Shown in pieces: positions 49,181-56,093 of a stretch of DNA of 56,093 bases. The stretch is from contig JAZNZB010000036.1 in NCBI GenBank assembly GCA_045594705.1, forward strand, positions 1 to 56,093, in the 5' to 3' direction. Origin of the DNA: SVQP01 sp045594705 (GTDB lineage: Bacteria; Bacillota; Clostridia; Oscillospirales; CAG-272). The notes beneath the pieces were generated by a model. The model ran no database searches. It was not told the DNA's origin and saw nothing but the letters and a program-made list of their open reading frames with translations. The translations under genes were made by a program, and so were the position numbers. Within the stretch, counting starts at the first letter, position 1. Each line of letters begins with the position of its first letter.

Positions 49181-49317
49181 GTCGCTTCGCGACACCTCCC
49201 CGAAGGGAGCAAGGGTTCTGTTGCCCTATGGGATGGACGGTTTAGTAGGGCTATGAGCGGTTTTACGGGGACCTCATCCGTCGCCTGCGGCGCCACCTTC
49301 CCCAGCGGGGCAAGGCT
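49181..49317 (-). repeat. Composite inverted repeat, left arm
   Basis: On the minus strand AGCCTTGCCCCGCTGGGGAA leads into GTGGCGCCGCAGGCGAC and GGATGAGGTCCCC, then TAAAACCGCTCA, a CCCATAGG hairpin and a GCGAAGCGACGGAGGGG end. The first 51 bases match the right arm exactly. Confidence 0.9.
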
Positions 49318-49408
49318 TATGATAGTTGCCCTTTGTCATCTGTCATACCAAGACGGATAGTGGGTAATTTCATCCCAACGGATTACTAATTGACGAGGAT
49401 GCGCGAAA

Positions 49409-49553
49409 AGCCTTGCCCCGCTGGGGAAGGTGGCGCCGCAGGCGACGGATGAGGTCCCCATAAAACCGCTCAAAACAATCTTGGTTGCCTATCCCATAGG
49501 ACAACAAAGCCCTTTCTCCCCTTGGGGAGATGGAGCGAAGCGACAGCGGGGGC
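49409..49553 (+). repeat. Composite inverted repeat, right arm
   Basis: Same order as the left arm in the opposite direction; 49409-49459 is a perfect inverted copy of 49267-49317, and the flank to 49553 is related but diverged. Confidence 0.9.
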
Positions 49554-49584
49554 TTTGGTCTTTCAAATTTTGGATAAGAAAAAT

Positions 49585-49620
49585 AGCAGGAATCTGCTCA
49601 ATATCGAACAAATTCCTGCT
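49585..49620. terminator. Terminator after the SGNH esterase gene
   Basis: AGCAGGAAT (49585-49593) pairs with ATTCCTGCT (49612-49620). On the minus strand it is preceded by AGCGGAAAAA and followed by ATTTTTC, and on the plus strand by GTTTTTCC. Confidence 0.8.
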
Positions 49621-49656
49621 GTTTTTCCGCTTATTTGTCAGCCCCATAGGGCTATC

Positions 49657-50493
49657 TTACAATTTGATATACTCCGCGAACATCTGCCCCAGCTTGATAG
49701 TGCCGTTTGCGTCGTAGTGGTAAATATCCGGCTCGGGCTGCGGCTCATTCAGCGTAGTCAGCCCCGCACCGATGGTATCGAGATAAAAGCTGTTGGGCGT
49801 GTTGGCCGCGTGCGCCTTCTTGACCTCGTTGAGCTCGCGCCAGAGCGTCCAGATCTCGGAAATACCCCCGTCAATATAGACGCAATCCCCGGAGAAATAC
49901 TTGCCAAAGCCTGCGTGGATATCGTCAAGCAGTGCCTGATACAGCCGCTCGTACTGAGAAACGTGCTCAGGCGTGTCCGCGTCTCCCTCGCCCTGCATCC
50001 AGCAGAACGCGACGATCTCGGGCGCGTATCCCTGCTCTTCCAGAGTCTTCAGACTATCGGGAAGGATCTTGAACAGCTCGTTATAGCACCAGCCATAGTC
50101 GCGGTAATGCTCTGCCACGGACATGTCGTCATGCGACTGCGCGCAATACACCTCGCTGCCCGAGGGAGAGATCCAGTCGTGCCACAGGCAAGTGCCGCCG
50201 TACGCACACTTGACAATGAAGATCTGCTCGCCCGGATAACGCTTGGTCAGCACCTCGGCCATCCCCACCTCGGGGCCGAACGTATCCTTGGTCAGCTCGG
50301 TGCACCCCAGACCGGTCGTGACAAATCCGTCGCTTTTTTTATCGTGCGAATAATAATTGATCTGCACGTCGGGATACCCTGCGCGGTACTCTTCCACCTT
50401 CTCGGGCGAAAAATGCACGGGCAGGTATTGGCAATGCCCCACGCCAACCGCGTTGGATTGGCCGGTCAGCAGTATGATCTTTGCTTTTTTCAT
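49657..50493 (-). CDS. SGNH-hydrolase, sialate O-acetylesterase-like (SASA) carbohydrate esterase
   Basis: This 278-residue enzyme has block I ILLTGQSNAVGVGH with catalytic Ser14 (GQSN), an oxyanion region in KCAYGGTCL, WMQGEGDAD for block III, and a C-terminal HYDANGTIKLG carrying the catalytic His. There is no signal peptide, so it probably deacetylates imported glycans in the cytoplasm. GAGG precedes the ATG. It follows the second Gfo/Idh/MocA gene by 23 bases and is probably co-transcribed. Confidence 0.88.
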   Translation of the reverse strand: MKKAKIILLTGQSNAVGVGHCQYLPVHFSPEKVEEYRAGYPDVQINYYSHDKKSDGFVTTGLGCTELTKDTFGPEVGMAEVLTKRYPGEQIFIVKCAYGGTCLWHDWISPSGSEVYCAQSHDDMSVAEHYRDYGWCYNELFKILPDSLKTLEEQGYAPEIVAFCWMQGEGDADTPEHVSQYERLYQALLDDIHAGFGKYFSGDCVYIDGGISEIWTLWRELNEVKKAHAANTPNSFYLDTIGAGLTTLNEPQPEPDIYHYDANGTIKLGQMFAEYIKL

Positions 50494-50516
50494 GTCGTGA
50501 TCCTCGGTATCCGAAA

Positions 50517-51470
50517 TTACTTGGACGCGTAAACTTCCTTGATGGTATCAATGACCGCTTCAAGCTCTTCGGGCTTGATCATCTCAGGGAATTTGCCTTC
50601 CTTGACGCAATCGATAAAGTAACGCAGCTCGTTGTAGTAGCCGTCCGACTGAGGCACGTAGCAGCCCTCTTCGATCACGCTGCCCGAATTCATGTCCTCA
50701 ACGGTCCAGTCCTCCTTGTAGATCTTGAGACCCATGCCGTTGAATTCCAGCACAGCGTGCTCAAACTGCATGCGGAAGGTTGCCGCAAACTGTACGGGTG
50801 CGTGGAACCACGCTGCCTCGCAAGCAATGCGTGCGCCGCCCATATTGTAAACCGCGTGCATATAGTCCATGCCGTGGAATACGTGCTCTACCTCGGGCTT
50901 GCCCAGGGTATAGATCAGGAAATCCAGGTCGTGAATGTGCAGGTCGAAAGGCACCATACCGCTGCGCTCGGGATCCTGCATCCAGTTATCCCAGCTTGCT
51001 ACGGGAATGCCGCCGATTCTTGTCATGGTACCGCTGACCAGCTTACCGTATCTGCCGGTGTCAATGCAGTCCTTGAGGTATACGTACTCGGGCCACCAAC
51101 GCAGCACCTGCGCGACCATAAAGCACTTGCCGTTCTTCTTGGCTGCCTCGTATGCGCGGGCTACCTGATCGCGATGCAGCGAGATCGGCTTTTCGGATAC
51201 GACGTGAATGCCCTTTTCCATTGCCTTGACTGCATAATCAACGTGCATGTAGGTGGGCAGCGTGATGTCCAGCACGTCGATCTGCTCGTTTGCCAGCATC
51301 TCGTCAAAATCGGTATACTTGCGTGCTTGGATCATACCGTCGTAACGGTCCATCATCTCGGGGCGAATGTCGCAGATCGCAACCAGCTCCACGTCCTCCA
51401 TACGGCTCCATGCGGATACGTGCGCGCCGCTGATGCCGCCCATACCAATTTCAGCTACTCTGATTTTCAT
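50517..51470 (-). CDS. Gfo/Idh/MocA-family oxidoreductase, second copy
   Basis: This 317-residue enzyme has a Rossmann fold (RVAEIGMGGISGAH, 4-17), EKPISLH with the catalytic Lys, and a C-terminal domain with FDLHIHDLDFLIYTLG, where His/Asp complete the site. With the SGNH esterase it likely forms a two-gene sugar-modification unit; the substrate is unknown. The ATG at 51470 follows AGGAAGTACAATT, and the promoter at 51512-51540 carries its -35 in a hairpin. Confidence 0.92.
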   Translation of the reverse strand: MKIRVAEIGMGGISGAHVSAWSRMEDVELVAICDIRPEMMDRYDGMIQARKYTDFDEMLANEQIDVLDITLPTYMHVDYAVKAMEKGIHVVSEKPISLHRDQVARAYEAAKKNGKCFMVAQVLRWWPEYVYLKDCIDTGRYGKLVSGTMTRIGGIPVASWDNWMQDPERSGMVPFDLHIHDLDFLIYTLGKPEVEHVFHGMDYMHAVYNMGGARIACEAAWFHAPVQFAATFRMQFEHAVLEFNGMGLKIYKEDWTVEDMNSGSVIEEGCYVPQSDGYYNELRYFIDCVKEGKFPEMIKPEELEAVIDTIKEVYASK

Positions 51471-51511
51471 AATTGTACTTCCTTTCAGAAATTTCATTTT
51501 CATACAGAAAA

Positions 51512-51540
51512 AGTATAACACAAAATCCCCGCGTTGTCAA
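51512..51540 (-). promoter_or_regulatory. Promoter of the second oxidoreductase, -35 overlapping a hairpin
   Basis: On the minus strand TTGACA (51540-51535), 17 bases and TATACT (51517-51512). The -35 spans the loop of the hairpin at 51524-51554. Confidence 0.82.
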
Positions 51541-51554
51541 TCAACGCAGGGATT
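51524..51554. terminator. Terminator hairpin between the YD-repeat gene and the oxidoreductase
   Basis: AATCCCC-GCGTTG (51524-51536) pairs with CAACGC-AGGGATT (51542-51554) apart from one C/A mismatch. T runs lie on both sides. It ends the lipoprotein gene (stop 51575) and overlaps the next promoter. Confidence 0.8.
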
Positions 51555-51574
51555 TTTTTACACAGCATCATGGA

Positions 51575-52579
51575 TCAAATACCCATGCCCAGAAACTCCT
51601 CAGGGATCTCGGGCTCGCCGTAGGGATTGTAATACAGCGTAATACCGTCATAATGGGTGGTAAGCATCAGATATCCGTCATCATAGTATTTTTCCCACAG
51701 GATCACACCGTGATCGTCGTACTCGCGCTCATATGTATAAACATTGGAATCGATCGGCAAAATCGGCATATTGGTCGGTTTTTCCGTAGTCTGCTCAGAC
51801 AAGTTGCCATACGCGTCGTACTTGGACGTGCGGATATAATAATAGCCATTCTTCTCTTGTCTTTCATATCGGATCTCTCTGCCAAGCTCGTCGTATTCCC
51901 ACTTGTCTGTTACGGTACCGCCCACCATTTGGATCATGCGTCCGTCCTCGTCATACTGATACTCATACGTAAACGTGAACAAGCCTGCATACACGGCATC
52001 CTTGATCGACTTCACCACGTCACCGTGTTCGTTATATTCGTGTGTGTAAGTCAGATAGATCTCTCCGTCAACAGTCTTGTACGTTTCCTCTACCCTGTTC
52101 CCCTGCCCGTCATACACAAACTCGGCACTCATGCCGTTCGACTCAATTACCTTGATGATATGATCGTTTTCATCGTATTCATAGGAAGCATGATTGTGTC
52201 GGATCACGCGGTTTTGCTCATCGTATTCATACATGGTAAATTCGGTATAGGGATCCCGGTACTCGCTATCGATGGTTTTCTCAATTTTGACTACTCTGCC
52301 GTACTCATCGTATTCATACACAGACTCGGTGCTCTCGGAGTTGCTCTTAGTGGTCTTGCGCGCATAGCGGAACACGAATTTCTCCAAGTACTCTGCCGCC
52401 TCGGGATAGTCCTTGATGGTCAGAAAAGCGTTGTACGCCTCCTGCGTTTGGCCGTCCTCCAAAAGCTGCACGGCTTGCTTGTATGTCTTTTTGATCTCTC
52501 TTTGCTCTGCGCTGTCGCAGCCGACAAATGCGCCAAGGCAAAGAAATAAGCAAAGCGTCATGACAAATACTCTTTTCAT
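51575..52579 (-). CDS. YD-repeat (Rhs-like) lipoprotein, downstream paralogue
   Basis: This 334-residue lipoprotein has lipobox FVGC (signal 1-21), a short TPR-like helical segment (about 25-65) and a beta-rich body of repeating Y-EYDE-GR, YEYDENDHI and YDAYGNL units about 20-25 residues long, as in RHS/YD-repeat proteins. It ends in YYNPYGEPEIPEEFLG. No toxin domain or DPxG core motif follows, so it is not a polymorphic Rhs toxin. It is a paralogue of the gene at 52585, which starts upstream; the two are five bases apart. The ATG at 52579 follows AAAGGG. Confidence 0.85.
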   Translation of the reverse strand: MKRVFVMTLCLFLCLGAFVGCDSAEQREIKKTYKQAVQLLEDGQTQEAYNAFLTIKDYPEAAEYLEKFVFRYARKTTKSNSESTESVYEYDEYGRVVKIEKTIDSEYRDPYTEFTMYEYDEQNRVIRHNHASYEYDENDHIIKVIESNGMSAEFVYDGQGNRVEETYKTVDGEIYLTYTHEYNEHGDVVKSIKDAVYAGLFTFTYEYQYDEDGRMIQMVGGTVTDKWEYDELGREIRYERQEKNGYYYIRTSKYDAYGNLSEQTTEKPTNMPILPIDSNVYTYEREYDDHGVILWEKYYDDGYLMLTTHYDGITLYYNPYGEPEIPEEFLGMGI

Positions 52580-52584
52580 GTTTT

Positions 52585-53706
52585 TTAGCCCTTTCCCGTA
52601 AATTCCGTGGGGAGATAGCACTCCCCTTGCGGATTGTAATACAGCCGATAACCACTATAGACCCATTGCTCCTCCACCTTGCCGTTCACCTCCCAGGTCT
52701 CGGACAGCACGTTGCCGTACTGATCGTATTCATAGATCCGTTTGGTGACCCTGATGCCCTCCTCGCTCTCACGGATGCTTTCGATCTGGTTGCCGTATTG
52801 GTCGTACTTGGTGGTAAATCCGTAACTGAGCACGCCGTCATGGTAAACCGCATAATACGTTTGGTGGCCCGCTTGATCGTACTCCCAGACAGTCACGTCG
52901 CCGCTGCCCACAAACTCCTCTCTGATCATGCGACCGTTTTGGACGTATTCAAACAGATACTCCCTGTGTGTGACTTGTTCGCCGTTGGCATCGTAGCCGG
53001 TCATGCTGACCACGTCGCCGTATTCATTATAAACGCGGATAGTGCGCGAGGTTATCCCTCCGGTTGCCCCGTAATAAACACACTCGATCTCATTGCCCCG
53101 CTCGTCGTACACGGACGTGGAGGAAAGTGTGCCGTTTTCCAAGACCTTGACCACGTTTCCGCGCTCATCGTACTCCAATTCGATCCCGCCATCCCCTTGA
53201 TACATGCGGATGGCTCTGCCCTGCTCGTCGTATTCGTATCGGATGATCCCGCTCCGATGCTCTTGGTAGATATTCGCCTCGCAAACGAGATTGCCCTTTG
53301 CATCGTATTCGTAAACGTGCGTCTGTACCAGCTCTCCGTCGTCCGAGGCGTGGTTATATCTCCGCTGCTCGATCGTTCTGCCGTATGCATCGCGCTCGTA
53401 TTCGAAGCGGCAGGACGAGGCGTGATCCCCGTACCAGGAAAAACACCCCATGGTATCACATTTGAACGAGAAACGCTCCAAGTACTCGGACACGTCGCGA
53501 TAGTCCTGCATACTCAGAAACATCTCATAGGCCTGCTCGATCTCCCCTTGCTCCAGCAGCTGCACGGCTTGCATATAGGCATTGTTTTGCTCGACCGATA
53601 CCGAAAGATTCTCCACCGAGCCCAAAAGCGGTTCTATGAGGTCGCATCCCGCAAAAACGGTCAGAAATAAAAGCGTGCAAAGCAAAAAAGCAAGATATTT
53701 TTTCAT
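52585..53706 (-). CDS. YD-repeat (Rhs-like) lipoprotein, upstream paralogue
   Basis: This 373-residue protein has lipobox FAGC, a helical segment with AVQLLEQGEIEQAYEMFLSMQDY closely matching its neighbour, and about ten YD units (YEYDAKGNLV, YEYDEQGRAI, YDERGNVV, YDQYGNQI and others). It ends YYNPQGECYLPTEFTG, parallel to the end of the neighbour. The similarity over the whole length shows a tandem duplication followed by divergence. GGAG six bases before the ATG. A cell-surface binding or wall role is possible; no enzymatic domain is visible. Confidence 0.85.
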   Translation of the reverse strand: MKKYLAFLLCTLLFLTVFAGCDLIEPLLGSVENLSVSVEQNNAYMQAVQLLEQGEIEQAYEMFLSMQDYRDVSEYLERFSFKCDTMGCFSWYGDHASSCRFEYERDAYGRTIEQRRYNHASDDGELVQTHVYEYDAKGNLVCEANIYQEHRSGIIRYEYDEQGRAIRMYQGDGGIELEYDERGNVVKVLENGTLSSTSVYDERGNEIECVYYGATGGITSRTIRVYNEYGDVVSMTGYDANGEQVTHREYLFEYVQNGRMIREEFVGSGDVTVWEYDQAGHQTYYAVYHDGVLSYGFTTKYDQYGNQIESIRESEEGIRVTKRIYEYDQYGNVLSETWEVNGKVEEQWVYSGYRLYYNPQGECYLPTEFTGKG

Positions 53707-53784
53707 GTATGACTCCTGTTGATAGTTCTTCTACTTATGTATAACAAATAAAATGCAAAATAATTTGCAAAAAAGCAAAAATTT

Positions 53785-55743
53785 TTACGACGTGCGCAGG
53801 CGGTAGGATCTCACCAGCGGGCGCGATCTGATCCACTCGTCCTTGCCCGGGCACAGGCGATAAAGCCCAAGCGTAGCAAGGATATACCAAGCAGAGGTCG
53901 TGCCCGTGTCCTCGTCACCGGGATAACCGTCAGTCTCGGGAGAAAACGCCTCGCGCACCAGCTTCTCTACGTAATAATCGGTCTTTTCCTGCGCGCCAAG
54001 CGCGGCATACAGGTAAGGAAGGTGGAACGAGGGCTGATTGGAAATGGCCATCTGCCCCCAATCCTTGAGTGCCATTTCGGTCATTTCGTGAATCTCAAAG
54101 CCGTATCCATGCACGCGGTAGTGCGGCGGGGCTTCAAAGAGTTGGTCAAGCTTTCGGGTCATTGCCTCACGCCCGCCGTAAAGCGCGGCCAAGCCCATTA
54201 CGTCGTGCGGCACGGCAAAGGTGGACTGCCAAGCCGAGCCCTCGGTATATTCCCCGCCCCAGATATAGGGGTCGAAGCCGTCTGCCATGTTTCCCTCTTT
54301 GTCACGGCCGCGCATAAAGCCGCTCTCGGGGTCGAACAGATGCTTGTAATTCTCTGCACGGCGCAGATATTGGTCCACAAGCTCGTCGCGGCCAAGTGCC
54401 TTTGCCACCTGCGCGATGCACCAATCACCGTAAGCGAAATCCAACGTCAGATTGACCGATTCGCGGTGATCCTCGCGCGGCACGTAGCCGTATTTGACGT
54501 AAGCCTCCACACCCTCGCGGCCAAAGCGCGCCTCGGGGGCGTTGTGATTGGCATGATGCAGCATACCCTCAAGCGCGCTTTCCAGCACCTCGCGGCTGCC
54601 GATACCCTGTACCGCGGCCTCGGCAATCACGCCGTCGATCAGAGTGCTGGGCATACACCCCACATCACCCATGCAAAGGCACCGCGGCAGCCAGCCAACC
54701 TCGCGGTAATCGTTGACAAAGCCCTCCAGCATCTCGGCAAACTCGGCTCGCGCGATCAGCGAAAACAGCGGATATACGGTCCTCGCAGTATCCCAGAAGC
54801 AGTTGTCTGTATAGCGCACACCGTCGTGCATAAGACCGTCCGCAGGGCTGTAATGCACGGCCTTTCCGTCCGCATCCAGCTCATAAGCCTTACGTGGGAA
54901 CAAAAACAGGCGATACATGCAGGAATAAAAGGTGCGCAGCTGCACCTCGTCGTCACTCTCGATCTCGATGCGCGAGAGTTTTTCCTCCCAGCTTTCCGCG
55001 GCCTCGGCGCGGATCTGCTCAAAGGATTTCTCTGCGCATTCGCGCTCAATCGCCTGCAGCGCCATCTGCTCGCTCAGATAGGAAATGCCCATCCGTGCCT
55101 CTAAATTTTGGCCACACAGCGCGATATGGATGCAGGCCTGCTCACCCTCGCCCACGGAATAAATGTGCTCTGCATCGATTTGTGCGGGGTCAAAGCGCAC
55201 GGCAAAATACGCTTTGAAATCCTTGGCAAGCCCGGGATGCACGCCGTCGGTCATGCCAAACAGGGTCGCGCTTTCGACATCATAACGATAGGTATAGTTG
55301 CCCATGACAGGCAAAAAGGACAAAAACGACGCGCGCTCATCGCCAAAGGTCAGTCTGATGGCGGCACAACGCTCTGTGGGCGTCAGCTCAAAGCGGCAAT
55401 TCGAGCGCAAAAAGGTCAGCGCAAGATAGTCGGGGCTCTCCACCGTGTCCTGCAGGCGTCTGCCCGACCAGGCGGCAGGGCCGCTGTTTGCCACCACATC
55501 GTTTTGCGGCATCATGAGCACCGTGCCAAAATCCCACAGCCAGGGGCTATACTGGTGCGAAAGTCGCACGCCCTCGGCATATTCGTGCTCGGGATGATAA
55601 AACCAGGGCGAGCCACCGTCGGTCTGAATGCAAAAGGACGCCATCGAGAAGGGCAGCTGCGTCAGGGGCAGCGTGTTGCCGTAAGAGCGTCGACGGATCG
55701 ATTTGGTTCCCATTTTTACGTTAACGTGTGACAGATAGCCCAT
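53785..55743 (-). CDS. GH92 alpha-mannosidase-like glycoside hydrolase
   Basis: This 652-residue enzyme opens with the N-terminal beta-sandwich (SHVNVKMGTKS, LPLTQLPFSMASF). The alpha/alpha-barrel has DNCFWDTARTVYPLFSLI, GWLPRCLCMGDVGCMPSTLIDG and GDEDTGTTSAWYILATLGLYRLCPG, the GH92 signatures with the acidic catalytic residues in GDEDTG. GH92 enzymes are calcium-dependent exo-mannosidases. There is no signal peptide, so it may act on imported glycans. It ends only about 20 residues after CPGKDEW, shorter than most members. The ATG at 55743 follows GGGGGG. Confidence 0.88.
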   Translation of the reverse strand: MGYLSHVNVKMGTKSIRRRSYGNTLPLTQLPFSMASFCIQTDGGSPWFYHPEHEYAEGVRLSHQYSPWLWDFGTVLMMPQNDVVANSGPAAWSGRRLQDTVESPDYLALTFLRSNCRFELTPTERCAAIRLTFGDERASFLSFLPVMGNYTYRYDVESATLFGMTDGVHPGLAKDFKAYFAVRFDPAQIDAEHIYSVGEGEQACIHIALCGQNLEARMGISYLSEQMALQAIERECAEKSFEQIRAEAAESWEEKLSRIEIESDDEVQLRTFYSCMYRLFLFPRKAYELDADGKAVHYSPADGLMHDGVRYTDNCFWDTARTVYPLFSLIARAEFAEMLEGFVNDYREVGWLPRCLCMGDVGCMPSTLIDGVIAEAAVQGIGSREVLESALEGMLHHANHNAPEARFGREGVEAYVKYGYVPREDHRESVNLTLDFAYGDWCIAQVAKALGRDELVDQYLRRAENYKHLFDPESGFMRGRDKEGNMADGFDPYIWGGEYTEGSAWQSTFAVPHDVMGLAALYGGREAMTRKLDQLFEAPPHYRVHGYGFEIHEMTEMALKDWGQMAISNQPSFHLPYLYAALGAQEKTDYYVEKLVREAFSPETDGYPGDEDTGTTSAWYILATLGLYRLCPGKDEWIRSRPLVRSYRLRTS

Positions 55744-55925
55744 ATGATACCCCCCTGTATTCTGCAAAAAAACATGATAACAAGTTCAATATATCATAAC
55801 AAATACGGCTTGTCAATAAGGTGGGGGAAAGTTTTTTTGCCGCATTGTTTTTTCTGACGAGGTGGCGAAATTTTCCCGGGCAGATACTTTCGATCCTTCC
55901 CCAAAATGCGCAAATACCCAATCAG

Positions 55926-55966
55926 GAAAAAGCCCGCGGCATGGGCGTGCAAAATTAGCGGAGAAA
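55926..55966 (+). repeat. GTGCAAAATTAGCGG dispersed repeat, copy 3
   Basis: AAAAAGCCCGC..GGGCGTGCAAAATTAGCGGAGAAAA, like 4334 and 41815, directly followed by a hairpin (55964-56010). Confidence 0.75.
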
Positions 55967-56012
55967 AGAGAGAGTCATGCGAAAAGATATTTCGCAAAGC
56001 TCTCTCTTTTTG
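55964..56012 (+). terminator. Hairpin after repeat copy 3
   Basis: AAAAGAGAGAG (55964-55974) pairs with CTCTCTCTTTT (56000-56010), with an inner GCGAAA/TTTCGC arm and TTTTTGCTAT after the stem. The 49083 copy has the same TTTTTGCTAT ending. Confidence 0.65.
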
Positions 56013-56020
56013 CTATATGA

Positions 56021-56093
56021 GTGATATTCCGACTGCGTCGGAGTTGTATGATTGCTATCGCAATCGTGATATTGAAGCCTTGCGGCCTCAGTG
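56021..56093. repeat. Short-hairpin array C (GTGATAT spacers), cut by the window edge
   Basis: TCCGAC-TGC-GTCGGA (56028), GATTGC-TATC-GCAATC (56050) and TGAAGCC..GGCCTCA (56073, one mismatch), with spacers GTGATAT, GTTGTAT and GTGATAT. It continues past the window end. Confidence 0.85.

Larger units (their letters stand above)
49021..49656. other. Repeat-filled intergenic gap of about 640 bp
   Basis: No gene is supported here. It contains an AGCGGAGAAA repeat tail with a hairpin (49083-49136), a pair of long inverted composite repeats (49181-49317, 49409-49553) and a terminator (49585-49620). The ORFs starting MAPQATDEVP on both strands are translations of the repeat. Confidence 0.75.

Noticed and set aside
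46952..49360. An 802-codon plus-strand ORF across the sigma factor and AAA ATPase genes
   Set aside because: It is antisense to two genes with clear motifs and RBSs, spans their promoters, and has no RBS or recognisable domain. It is a GC-bias shadow.
49430..49717. ORFs beginning MAPQATDEVP on both strands (49003-49296 and 49430-49717)
   Set aside because: They translate the two arms of the composite inverted repeat; the same peptide from opposite strands shows that the repeat, not a gene, is the source.
51575..53706. Rhs polymorphic toxin locus
   Set aside because: There is no conserved core ending, variable C-terminal toxin or immunity gene, and both proteins are small lipoproteins.

Overview
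The window reads as chromosomal DNA of an anaerobic, endospore-forming member of the Clostridia (Bacillota), probably a gut-type Oscillospirales or Christensenellales-like lineage. The reasons are the WhiA, dipicolinate synthase A/B and CwlD set, strong GGAGG ribosome binding sites, TTGACA-N17-TATAAT promoters, frequent TTG/GTG starts, DUF5685 and PfoR-type genes, and many short palindromic intergenic repeats of a kind familiar from such genomes. Most genes are GC-rich. Three stretches are visibly AT-richer (about 4.4-10.4 kb, 40.98-41.65 kb and 42.16-43.15 kb) and look acquired.

Layout. 1-4.1 kb: a DUF4430-like lipoprotein cut by the window edge, a TspO/MBR protein, a bifunctional class A PBP and a BofC-like protein. 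4.4-10.4 kb: an AT-rich island with a DUF6809 remnant, an FtsX-type ABC transporter, a histidine kinase/response regulator pair with two near-identical candidate operators, and an S24 peptidase fragment fused to a broken membrane gene. 10.4-13.5 kb: two ECF-type sigma factors followed by a membrane anti-sigma-like protein with a leucine-rich-repeat ectodomain. 13.7-20 kb (minus): dnaE, whiA, murB and a YjjG-type HAD phosphatase. 20-28.4 kb (plus): one long, mostly overlapping gene string: oxidoreductase, coaE, a lytic transglycosylase-like protein without its catalytic Glu, an M18 aminopeptidase, prfA, TsaC/Sua5, a topoisomerase A subunit and a 42-residue membrane peptide. 28.6-34.2 kb (minus): zinc-ribbon membrane protein, flotillin, PfoR/EIIC protein, and a DUF5685-DnaJ-membrane protein operon. 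34.3-36.7 kb (minus): a spore-maturation operon cwlD-spoVFA-spoVFB, with an acyl carrier protein beside it. 36.9-40.7 kb (plus): comEC and radA. 41-55.7 kb: accessory and surface functions (lipoprotein, gluzincin-like protease, SLH protein, P1 peptidase, a sigma factor with a very long C-terminal extension, an AAA ATPase, SGNH esterase, second oxidoreductase, two tandem YD-repeat lipoproteins, a GH92 mannosidase).

The most unusual content is non-coding. There are three arrays of tiny three-base-loop hairpins whose stems vary while a heptamer spacer stays constant (1.0-1.2, 17.3-17.5 and 56.02 kb to the end). A candidate promoter-driven, about 290-nt structured RNA lies at 44.73-45.03 kb, closed by a perfect 16-bp stem. 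A 60-bp tandem repeat, resembling the intergenic GTAGGGGC repeat, lies in frame inside dnaE. Two inverted copies of a repeat (41.88-42.15 kb) keep a loop but exchange the stem. Two hairpins carry the -35 box of the next gene in their loop.
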